A stretch of DNA of 64,000 bases from Periconia sp. R9002 (Eukaryota > Ascomycota > Dothideomycetes > Pleosporales > Periconiaceae), in the NCBI GenBank assembly GCA_023627715.1, contig JAMAHW010000019.1, positions 1 to 64,000 on the forward strand. The letters are read 5' to 3'. Position numbers and translations under genes: made by a program. Shown in pieces: positions 55,701 through 64,000 of the stretch; the first letter of the stretch is position 1; every line of letters begins with the position of its first letter. The notes under the pieces were generated by a model. The model had not been told where the DNA came from. It searched no databases and saw only the letters and a program-made list of their open reading frames with translations.

Positions 55701-56528
55701 ATCCAAGCAGGCGCATATGATATGCTTGCCATCGGGGGAAACGGTCATTGTCACTGCAGAGGATGGTACCAAGTCAATGCTATTGTTGAACCGAATTGTC
55801 TGCTGTCCTTTCCAGGGTAGAATTCCCCTGAGAGACCAATGGTGCTCTTGATAAAGATCCTCTTGCCACAGGGTTTCATCTTTCTTATCCCTTGTCAACC
55901 GCACTATCCCGCTATTGTCCAGCGACACCAATAATTCGTATGCTCCTACAGCGACCAGGCGGTATGGTTTTTGGGCGTTCAGCAGGTTGGGTCTCGTTCT
56001 CTTACACCAGTCGGTGATATCCTGCTCCGAGGCATCGACCACTGAAAAAAAGTCGCGGTGAAGAGTAAGAGTATATAATTCACACGCCTCGGTAATAGTG
56101 AAGACAGTCAAGGCGTCTCGATCGTCTGGTTCGGCGAATGCGACGCAGAAGGGTCGAATTGGAGAATTGAAGTGGAGAAGTAAAGTCAGGTTGGCTTCTT
56201 TCTTGTGGTCAATATCGTGGTCGAGATCCACAGCTTGGATTTCAAGCGTCCTCCTCTCATCCAGGATGCGCCAGAGGAAGCTGCGTGGGTAGTTGTGTGT
56301 CTTTCTGAAGAACATGGAGCCGTCGCTGGCCAGGTGGCGCTTGGAGAATGTCTCTTCATCCTGGCCAGCATAGTTCCCAGTAATAACCGCTCGTTTTGGA
56401 CGGGTTTGCTGGCTAAATGTGGAGGTGTTGGTGGCAGGGAGGGTGATGGAGATGGTGGAATCTGGGAACGCGGGTTCGATATTCAGACGCGCCTCCGTGT
56501 AGAGACATGGGCTACCATTCTTGACCAT
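52769..56528 (-). CDS. NUP120: nucleoporin Nup120/Nup160
   Basis: Nup120 is part of the Y-shaped (Nup84/Nup107) outer-ring complex of the nuclear pore, needed for pore assembly and mRNA export. Exon 1 (56528-53386) and exon 2 (53315-52769) give 1,229 residues. The N-terminal half is the beta-propeller (AVTMTVSPDGKHIICACLDH and RLRIFNIASGKL, then PWKGQQTIRF). From about residue 500 it is all helical, with LDDLDTDIFIEALQVF and YALAMEFSRFSTTGSAWSTY. The join is in phase 2 and needs the acceptor ACCAG, giving DHALQHSSLQKLITSMVSQ; the neighbouring AG sites lead to stops. The length fits fungal members. It lies downstream of RAD51 on the same strand, 378 bp apart. Confidence 0.93.
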
Positions 56529-56906
56529 TGTGACCGCATGCGTTGATGATTGGAATCGCGATCAGAATGCCAAAAGCTGCGCGCAGTAAATGGCGCGCGT
56601 GTGAAGCTGTTGGAGACGATCGGTGGGCCAAACAAAACTTTGGGGATAGCTGTCGCTGCGGCGCCCTTTGTCGCGCAAGCTTGAGCTGCCTGCGCCACAG
56701 CACCAGCCACACAGTTAAACAAAAGGCACCACAGCATTCGAGTACACATATGGGTCTCTTTGCCAGTAAAAGTTTGCCTCAACTAACAATATCTCATTTT
56801 CCGTCTACTAAAGGTATAATCATGCGAGCAAGCCCCCTTGGCAAAACAAAAAGCAAATATCTCAAACTTGCCATCCCTCCTCCAATATATAAGTATACAT
56901 TAGCCA
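56529..56906. other. NUP120 promoter and 3' flank of RAD51
   Basis: 378 bp between two minus-strand genes; nothing distinctive seen. Confidence 0.5.
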
Positions 56907-58046
56907 CTAATGATTCTCCAAGTCCTTCTCCTTTGGGTCCCCTATGCCATCATCGTTGATTGCAAACAAACAATCACTTTCGGGTAAGCATGGACTGTCG
57001 TAGATTTTGCATACACGAGTCTCCCCTCGCCCTTTCTTGAGACTTAGGCGTGTAGTACTAGCATGCGCGATGATATTACCGCCAATAGGCTTCTTGGGGT
57101 CAGGATTGAACATCGCGCTCGGGCCTCCATCGACTTGGGCAACAACCTGGTTGGTGATGATGACAGCGATACCGAATTCGTCCGCGAGCCGCTGCAGAGT
57201 GCGCATGAATTTGGCCAAGTGCGTTTGCCGACTCGACAGCTCACCACGCCCAGAGAAATCTGTGCGGTATAGTGATGTAGCAGAGTCTACAATGAGCAGA
57301 GAGAACCGGGTTTCGGTCATCATCTGTGCAGCTTGGTTGAGGAGCTCTAACTGATGGTCAGAATTGTAAGCGCGGGCATACGCTACATTGTCGAGAACCT
57401 CCTCTCCAGACAAACCGAAGCGTTCAGCTACTGCCAGGCAACGGATCGGTCGAAAAGTGCCCTCTGTGTCAATGTACAAGCATTTGCCTTCACCCCCTCC
57501 CATGTCAAAGGGGAGTTGACACGTTACTGCTAGTGTATGACATATTTGGGATTTTCCTGTTCTGAACTCTCCAAATATCTCAGTAATGGAGCCTGTCTCT
57601 ATTCCACCCGCGAGTAGTGTGTCCAGCTGCTTGGAGCCAGTCGTGATGGAGATAAGCTCGCTTCGTCGTTGGTGCATCTCGGTGGCAGTCGTAAAGCCCA
57701 TTGGTACAAGCTTTGAGGCCTCGGCCAGTAATTTTGAGGCTTTTTGTTCGGAGATTCCTTTGATTTGTTCCAGTGCTCGCCGTGGCCTGTCAATCTTAGC
57801 CGTGTCGTCCAAATACAACAATGAACTTGGAAACTCACGTGTAGGCAATCGATTCCACGGTGTTATATCCACCATCAACAATGAGCTTGATATCGCGTGC
57901 AGTGAGCCCGTTGATTCCCTGTACATTATTAGCAATACGGTCTTGAGTGTACCTTGCCTGATGTATACCTCGAGTGCGGATACGGGAGTTGGGGCACCGG
58001 GAGCGCCCATAGCGCTCTCGTCATACTGTTCCTCTTCCATGCTCAT
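56907..58046 (-). CDS. RAD51: RAD51 DNA recombinase
   Basis: Rad51 forms the nucleoprotein filament for homology search and strand exchange in double-strand break repair. Exons 58046-57969, 57918-57839 and 57786-56907 give 345 residues, the usual fungal size. Exon 2 is only 80 nt and codes for the helix-hairpin-helix [20 protein letters not shown], continued by [16 protein letters not shown]. Walker A is GEFRTGKSQ (about 125-133), Walker [21 protein letters not shown], and the DNA-binding loops [13 protein letters not shown] and [17 protein letters not shown] are intact. The end [20 protein letters not shown] is typical. ATG 58046 ([11 protein letters not shown]) was chosen by family start; an upstream in-frame ATG is discussed under findings. 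Confidence 0.97.
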   Translation of the reverse strand: MSMEEEQYDESAMGAPGAPTPVSALEVYIRQGTLKTVLLIMYRESTGSLHAISSSLLMVDITPWNRLPTREFPSSLLYLDDTAKIDRPRRALEQIKGISEQKASKLLAEASKLVPMGFTTATEMHQRRSELISITTGSKQLDTLLAGGIETGSITEIFGEFRTGKSQICHTLAVTCQLPFDMGGGEGKCLYIDTEGTFRPIRCLAVAERFGLSGEEVLDNVAYARAYNSDHQLELLNQAAQMMTETRFSLLIVDSATSLYRTDFSGRGELSSRQTHLAKFMRTLQRLADEFGIAVIITNQVVAQVDGGPSAMFNPDPKKPIGGNIIAHASTTRLSLKKGRGETRVCKIYDSPCLPESDCLFAINDDGIGDPKEKDLENH

Positions 58047-59855
58047 ACTGACAGTGAATGTAGAATCTGAGTGGGAATTTGCAAGATAATGCGAAGAGAA
58101 TAGAAGTGTTGGGCGGTTTGGAAGCAACAGAGAAGTATTGAAGTGGCGGACTCCACAACGCGTAGAAGTCACCGGTGGCGTTAGCGCTAGACGCGCCATC
58201 ACGTGATTGATGGGGCAATCCATCAACATTTGAATGGATTGGGCACATATACATAAGTAACCACCCCATATATGTGTGTGTCCATTGTGAAAACCATAAA
58301 AATATCTCAGTTCTCTAACAGACGTATTTACATCCAAGTACATGTACCTCGGTACATATGTATGTACATGTATGTATGCTCGTCTCAATACCAAAATTTA
58401 CCTGCGTGACCGTCCAGGCCGAGGACGTTATGGTGAGCTTTACTTACCCGCATGGATACCGCGAGTGTGGCAATACTTTGCGACGATTAGATCATTATTT
58501 CCATGTATGTTTGTATCCTTTCTCCAGTGTGTTTCGAATTCTCATATATACAGTCAAACAGTGCCTGTTCATTTTGAATTTTACTCTAAATATACATGTA
58601 TATCATTGATGAACTCGATCGTATCTCTTCCGTCTTCATCTTTTCGCAGCACCGCAGACACCTGCAGGTGCCAAGGAGATATTATTCTCAGCCCCTTCTT
58701 AATCTCCGCCGTTCCTGATGCTTTTAGCTGACATGATGTGCTGGGCTGAGATGGTGATACCGATCTATAATGGTACCTGCATGTAACCACCCATCCCGTG
58801 CCCGTCTCTTTACCTGAAGCAAATACATGAGTCATACAAAAATGCTAATGTTGAAAGACCCTCACCCCATGTCTAAAAGCTATCTCGGCGAATGGTACAG
58901 GGTTCTCAGGAGGGGAGGTGAATAGTGAGCACGTTCACGATGCTGTCGAACGCCACATAACTATGGAGCGTAGGAGGCAATAACCCACATGCTCCATCGG
59001 GCTGCCTCCGCGGCGCCCACCAACATGTTAGATTCGCGCCCGTCTTCCTCTCGCTTGCCCTTGGCGTACCTAGCTAGCCCGCCAATTGCCGCCGATATTA
59101 ACTTCCTATGCCGCTTATTAGACTGGCCAAAGTTTGGTGTAGCAATCGTATCGCGAATCCGTGAGGGAAACATAATCCGTTCGTCATGTCACCACGCCGG
59201 TGTGTGGATTGGTGACTTTGCCGTCAAAGAAAATTGCTCCTGAGCCCCTGTCCTATGAATATTCCCTAGGATGATGGTACACAGTAAGCACGCTGACTGT
59301 ACTTAGCAGGCGCCATGATTTTCAACCGAAAACCTTATTTGATCTTCAGTCAAGCAGAGTCTGCGCCGTGACTGGCTCTCTCCAATCGATGAATGATTTC
59401 ATATTATCTTTGTGGTTAGTATGTACATATATATGATGAGGATGCAAATGCTGATAGATGATGTACATCTCATGACAATCAATGTATCGATTTACACTAA
59501 CATCCCCGCCAGGCATATACATTTCTAAAGGCAGATAATGTCAAGAAAATACAACGCCTATGATTCCCATGCAAAGTTTTGAACATGTTCCTGCTTGGCT
59601 TACTGGGCTGGAGTGCCGTCTACATGCCCTGCTCCACTACCAAGACTGCTCCGAACCATGATGCAATAAAACAAGAACGCCAGTGTATATGTATAGGGGT
59701 TTACCACTCCAAAACTCCAATGGATCCGCAAATTGATGATTCAATGATATCGAGCGGCTTCAATATCCAGCCCCTAAATTTTACCTTATTATTTCTTCTT
59801 AAACGGAACGCCATGTTAAAAAGACCGCCGAATTGCGGCCACCTCAACCACGGCC
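58047..59855. other. RAD51 promoter and long gene-free region
   Basis: 1,809 bp. The first 200 bp upstream of RAD51 contain cell-cycle and CACGTG motifs (listed separately). TACATGTA/TATGTA runs lie near 58330-58375. Frames at 58342-58731, 58961-59243 and 59579-59944 have no recognisable domain and I do not call them. Confidence 0.5.
58158..58206 (-). promoter_or_regulatory. MluI cell-cycle box and CACGTGAT site upstream of RAD51
   Basis: ACGCGT, the MluI cell-cycle box core bound by the MBF factor in yeasts, lies at 58158-58163, 112 bp upstream of the RAD51 ATG. An ACGCG half-site follows at about 58190, and CACGTGAT starts at about 58201. In budding and fission yeast RAD51-type genes are induced at G1/S or by damage through such boxes, so the same control is likely here; binding itself is inferred. 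Confidence 0.6.
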
Positions 59856-61409
59856 TCATACTTGCTCGACAAAATGTGACGTTCGAGATCCCTCAGAGTT
59901 GGTCCGTTTCTTCTGCAAACGTTTCGATTGCCGTTTCTGTGTAGCGGACGCTTCCATTGGCTCCTCAGGATTCGGTGGTGCGAATGTGCCGGGCCGCAAT
60001 ATCTCGAATCCGGAATTTACTTTCCGAAGAACTTGGGTATCGCGTGAATTGTTTTGTTGTGTTTGTACTTCGATGGGAATCTCATCATACGATGGCTGTT
60101 GGCCAGGGCCGCGCGGTTGATAGACGTCTGGGAGATAAAAGGGGCGAGCCGCGTATGTTTCGAGTAATGGGACAGCTTGTCTCTCCCCGTTAGTAGCATG
60201 GGCTTCCTGGGTTGAATAAGATGCCGAGGATATTGGGGCATCTTTCGGGGGGCTCGTGGAAAGAGGTGGAGGCGAGGGCGTCTTCTGTTGAGGCACGAAA
60301 TAATCAACGCCATTAGCAGTCGCAACCTCGGAGGCTACGCGCTTATCCGCAACACTAGCCCATTCACCACTATGACCAGGTCTTCGCACTCTTGGGGTAA
60401 GCTGTCCAGTTTCGGCAACGTGCGACATTCGATGACTTTGAAGGAGATTCAGATCTGTGCGAGGGTCGTGGGGAGATGCATGAGATTGAGACCGGGTGTT
60501 GATGTAGGCAGCAGGATATGGCAGGCCTTCGGGAAGCGCCATGTACTCTTCCGACTCATCACTCGTCCGGCGGCTGGATTTGTTGGAGCTGTTTCCGGAT
60601 TTGGACCAGGCGGGCGGTTGATCATCGACAGCCTGGCGGCGTGCTATTACATAACGGTTAGCTCCGCATGAAAGAGACGGATTGACCAACTTACTGGACG
60701 ACGCAGAAGAGCCCATTTGTTTCCCTTCCAAAGCGTGCAACGTGGTATTCCTGGCAGACGCGAGGTTTACGCCAATCACGGATGGATCGCCGTGGCGCGC
60801 CGGAGAGACATCGCGCGAATCATTTGTACGAATGCGCTCAGCATTTACAGCTGCATCGAAGGAGCTGGCCGGCCGTGAGCTGGCCCGGCTGGAGGCAATT
60901 ACAGGCTGTGAGTGCACATGGGAAGACATTTGGGGTTGCGACTGCGGCTGGGTGAAGTCCACGCGGCTGACGGACGAGCGGCTGCTAGCAACGGGGGTGT
61001 TGGAGCGTGAGATCCACACTCCATCGACTTCGATTCCGCTCTCTATGGCGCGAATGCCAAATGGAATGTCGTCGTCGTTTTTGGGAACTACTACTTGAGC
61101 CTCGAGCATTTGGGGTGTCTGCACCTTCTTGCCCTTGCCCTTGTCCACCTTTGAGTACTTGCGGATCCTGAGCGTGTCATACCTCAGTTTGCAAAGGCCA
61201 AGGAGGATGGTGGCAACCTGCGGCGGTCAGTGGTGTTGAAGAGAGAAAGTGGAGAAGTGATGGTAGATGGTGAAACGAAACATACAATTCCGCAGGCTAG
61301 CACCTAGTACATGATGTTAGCACTCGACCACAGCAGCGAAGCAACGTTGAAAACTCACAAAGGTCATTTGCTGCCACAACGCCCATCCGGTAAAGAAAGC
61401 CTTCCCCAT
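59856..61409 (-). CDS. single-pass membrane protein, fungal conserved, function unknown
   Basis: 459 residues from four exons: 61409-61359, 61303-61286, 61217-60695 and 60643-59856. The start MGKAFFTGWALWQQMTF is a familiar N-terminus in Pezizomycotina. Exon 2 is an 18-nt microexon coding VLACGI; with exon 3 it builds the membrane helix QMTFVLACGIVATILLGLCK. A basic, likely cytosolic segment follows (LRYDTLRIRKYSKVDKGKGK). The remaining 400 residues are Ser/Pro-rich and mostly disordered with a basic end, KRQSKRLQKKR. The fourth exon follows a 51-bp intron (GTAAGT, CTAAC, ATAG) that also reads open, so its removal is likely but not certain. No enzymatic motif is seen. Confidence 0.8.
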
Positions 61410-63761
61410 GGTGGGCAGTGACGGGTGATGGGAGAAGAGGTGGGCGGCCCTAGGGAGCGGCGGGATTGCAAGCAAGTCAAGGGCGAGGGGGGAGGGGGGA
61501 AAGTGTGCAAGACTCGAAAGACAGGCGGTGGATGGTGGGTGAATGAGGTGGGGTGGGGTATGTCGTGTCTGCCGCCTGACCAGCGTATGGGAGGAGGTGA
61601 GGTGACTTGAGCAATGCTCAAGTCAAGGCGCGATGGCGATGGCGGCGGCGGCGGCGGCGATGGAATTGGTGATGATGGTGAGGGCGATGGAGAGGGAGCA
61701 GTCACCAACGAGTGGAAAGGTTAGGTTTGGTCGTTGGAAATTGGGAGGGGAGAAATTTTTAGGTTCGGGAGCAGGCACGGCGGCGGGGCGTGTGTAGGTA
61801 GGTTGGCAGGCGCAAGATGGGATGGAGCGAAACAAACAAAGCAAGGGCAGCGAGGGAATGCTAACGAGTGTACAGCGTCATGAGGCCGGGTGAGGATCAG
61901 AATGGAGGATGGCACGGGTGCAGCAGATGCCATGTATATGTACCTAGGTATGGAGGGAAGGATGAGCCAACGACAGCTACAGGTGCGGGCATGCGGCTAG
62001 GTAGCAGGTGCAGGTGGTGAATTGCTGTGACAGACGGAAATGCCCAGTGAATGACCATGGTCAGGGGATCGAGGGCGTTTGGTGCTGCCGTCTGGTCTGC
62101 ATGTGCTACACTACAGGCTGCAGACTGCAGGCTGCAGGGATGCCATCTATACAAGTCTATCCACACCCGCGCCCACTTGGCTAATAATATCGTCCAAGAC
62201 GCCATGATCCGCTGTTTATACATGGGGCGGCCTCGGGGAGCACGGAAGGAGAAATGGAGAAACTACCAACCATCCATCCAACCGTGTCATACATGATCCA
62301 TGTGTATGTACATGTGTACCTAAGTAACCTATGTATGTATGTAGGAGTAGTCAAGTTACCCCATGCCCTGTTGTTGCAGCGTTGCTCCGTTTCTTGATTT
62401 CTTGATTGATTTCGTTCTCTTTGATCGAGAAAAGAAAACAAGATCAATCAATGAGATGGTGCGCACGGTTCCTCGCCTCGGAAGATCGCAAAAGTGTGCA
62501 GGGAACCATTCATTGGAACCAGAAGACGCCATCCGCCTCGTTGGGGTATGCCCGTCTCATCCTGCTGCGCCAAGTTGGCTAGTCAGATGGACCGTCCCAT
62601 CACAATCCACTCCCCTCAAGTGCTTACTTATCCATGTATGTATGTATGTATGTACTGTAAGTGCCACATCAATACAGCACTACCAAGTATACATAGGTAC
62701 CAAAAACTGCATGCTGCGTGCTACGGCGCACAGCGTACGTTGTGAAACCCAAACACTCACCGCTCCTTGTACTTACATAGTTATGCTCACTCGTCCTTGT
62801 TTCCATTATTAGCGTGGCCGGCCATACATAGTCATAGAGAGAGAGAGAGAGAGAGAAATCCAATACTTGGATGGGCAGGGTTGTAGGATCCCAGGACTTG
62901 GCTAGTAGGCCCTTCAATATTGGACTTCTCTACTGTCGGTTAGTTGCTGTGTGTGCCTCTACAAAGAGAACTTTTTCATCAACTAGCGACATGGACTGGA
63001 CTGTACTGTACAGTAGGTAAGTAACTAAGTGCCTAGGTCGTCCTGCTCATCTCCATCCGGGACTATGTCATGTCTGTCTCGGCACCTGAAACCGCTTCAA
63101 CAGCTCCAACCGCACATCGACGCTGTCCTGTCGTCAGCCCGCCGCAATGGTTATGTACCGAGGCCCCTGCCCTAACTACCTGTAACTTAGGTAGTTATTG
63201 GAAACGAGAACCCAGCCTTCGGATCGACCAAGGCGACTTTTCATCAGACGAAAAGACAGTCCACGTATTACATTACAACAAAGAATCTTGTTTGTGATGG
63301 ATTGCATGAGGCCGAGTCGCTGAACATCACACACTTGACGACGCACGAGATGCGACAAGTTCAGTAGGATGAGCGAGTCAGGATCAAGATGCTTGGATGA
63401 AGCAGCGGAGACATCAACCGTTCCAACGGGGGACATTGATTGAAGACGGCGTGCGTACGTACAGTGCACTGATGTGCAAGTGGCGATGGGGGGGAAGAGA
63501 GGGGGTTAGCCGCCGCCGGGGAAGGTGTGGCTAAGCAAGTACCTACCTAGGTAAGTAGTCATCATCTTTGCCAGCCCGCGCCAACACCAAATCCAAAGTC
63601 ATGACGCTTGTGACATCGACATCGGCCTCCTCGCAACATCGCATCGACGCCTTGAAACGGCTTCCCTTCCACCCATCCCTTCCCTATACACTAGAACACA
63701 CATAGACTCATACATACTTTACATACCTACCTACCCCTCTTGTTGCCATTTCCCAACAAAT
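61410..63761. other. long divergent intergenic region
   Basis: 2,352 bp between two divergent genes. It holds GGCGGC/GATGG-rich leader DNA (61620-61700), TACCTAGGTA-type clusters (about 61938-61948, 62313-62345, 63010-63040 and 63538-63560), three CTGCAG units near 62117-62137, an ATGT microsatellite at about 62634-62652 and a GA microsatellite at about 62837-62857. No gene is supported. Confidence 0.5.
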
Positions 63762-64000
63762 ATGCCCATACGCAATCCCTTCCGTCGCGCAGGGGCCGCC
63801 GATATGCTCGACGACCGGCCAGCCGCGGAACGTGGACCCCAGATCAATGTCAACACCACAAGCACAGGCGCAAAGTCTTTGCAGGCCAAGGAACCTGCAG
63901 AGTATAAGCTGAGTGGTAAGTCCCCATGGCGAGTCCCTCGTACCATCATGTATGAGACCCACACGCCCTTCTTCACACACATCCGGCCATCGCGTGCTGA
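63762..64000 (+). CDS. 5' end of a conserved fungal protein, cut by the window edge
   Basis: ATG 63762 opens MPIRNPFRRAGAADMLDDRP, a start shared by a family of uncharacterised fungal proteins with disordered, basic N-termini. The first exon runs to 63915 and codes for 51 residues ending in KEPAEYKLS plus one base; a clear GTAAGT donor follows at 63916. The frame stays open past the donor to the window end, but that part is probably intron. No domain is visible in the piece present, and the rest lies beyond the window. Confidence 0.65.
   Translation, partial: MPIRNPFRRAGAADMLDDRPAAERGPQINVNTTSTGAKSLQAKEPAEYKLSGKSPWRVPRTIMYETHTPFFTHIRPSRA

Noticed and set aside
58342..58731. Possible 129-residue gene upstream of RAD51
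   Set aside because: Composition and lack of any motif fit random frame; two overlapping frames of similar quality exist.
58961..59243. Two overlapping frames of 70 and 84 residues
   Set aside because: They lie on opposite strands over the same DNA and neither has a recognisable domain or splice context.
1..64000. tRNA genes, CRISPR arrays, phage or bacterial operon features
   Set aside because: I looked for GGTTCGAATCC-type T-arms, regular spaced repeats and ribosome-binding sites; none was convincing, and the sequence is eukaryotic.
1..64000. A secondary-metabolite or other biosynthetic gene cluster
   Set aside because: No polyketide synthase, peptide synthetase, terpene cyclase, P450 or transporter set is present; the neighbours are unrelated housekeeping genes.

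Overview
This window is nuclear DNA of a filamentous ascomycete fungus (Pezizomycotina). The genes are closely packed and eukaryotic. Introns are short, mostly 48-130 bp, with GTRAGT-type donors, CTAAC/CTGAC-type branch points and YAG acceptors. The recognisable products are fungal housekeeping proteins, and two AT-rich islands look like DNA damaged by repeat-induced point mutation (RIP). I cannot fix the class or species from sequence alone. Exon borders come from reading splice sites by eye and joining frames that keep known protein motifs intact.

Layout. 1-2665 is an AT-rich relic with almost no CpA or TpG that runs up to the stop of a thioesterase-like gene. 3.6-14 kb carries mitochondrial and general genes: TIM44 (-) and a mitochondrial uS11 gene (+) back to back, a PPPDE/DeSI-type peptidase (-), the translation-linked ATPase OLA1 (+) and Mediator subunit MED16 (-). 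15-21 kb has an Hst3/Hst4-type sirtuin, a second RIP-degraded insert (about 17.8-18.8 kb) and a PI-PLC-like phosphodiesterase. 21-31 kb has a mitochondrial rhomboid protease, a Tma17-like proteasome chaperone, verprolin (VRP1), an unidentified mitochondrial membrane protein, PUF6 and an ankyrin protein. 32-40 kb has a PAP2 lipid phosphatase, a U1-type zinc-finger protein, the HIRA/Hir1 histone chaperone and a small I78 protease inhibitor. 40-62 kb, almost all on the minus strand, holds a zinc-cluster-less fungal transcription-factor-like protein, RIC1, an RNase H-like protein, a multispanning membrane protein, an E2 enzyme with a long tail, NUP120, RAD51 and a single-pass membrane protein. A truncated gene enters at the right edge.

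The genes do not form one pathway or a secondary-metabolite cluster. Themes recur: mitochondrial biogenesis (TIM44, uS11m, rhomboid), chromatin and genome stability (sirtuin, HIR1, RAD51, E2) and ribosome biogenesis or translation (OLA1, PUF6). Several pairs are divergent across short shared promoters. I see no CRISPR array, no rRNA or tRNA gene that I can support, and no intact transposase. The most unusual observations are the RIP islands, one flanked by a perfect 13-bp direct repeat; a decayed tandem duplication of the 5' end of a membrane-protein gene; a presequence-like in-frame extension upstream of OLA1; a 20-bp perfect palindrome of opposed CCAAT boxes; and several odd exon structures (an ATG-only exon, an 18-nt microexon, a GC-AG intron). 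I did not find a convincing new multi-gene system.
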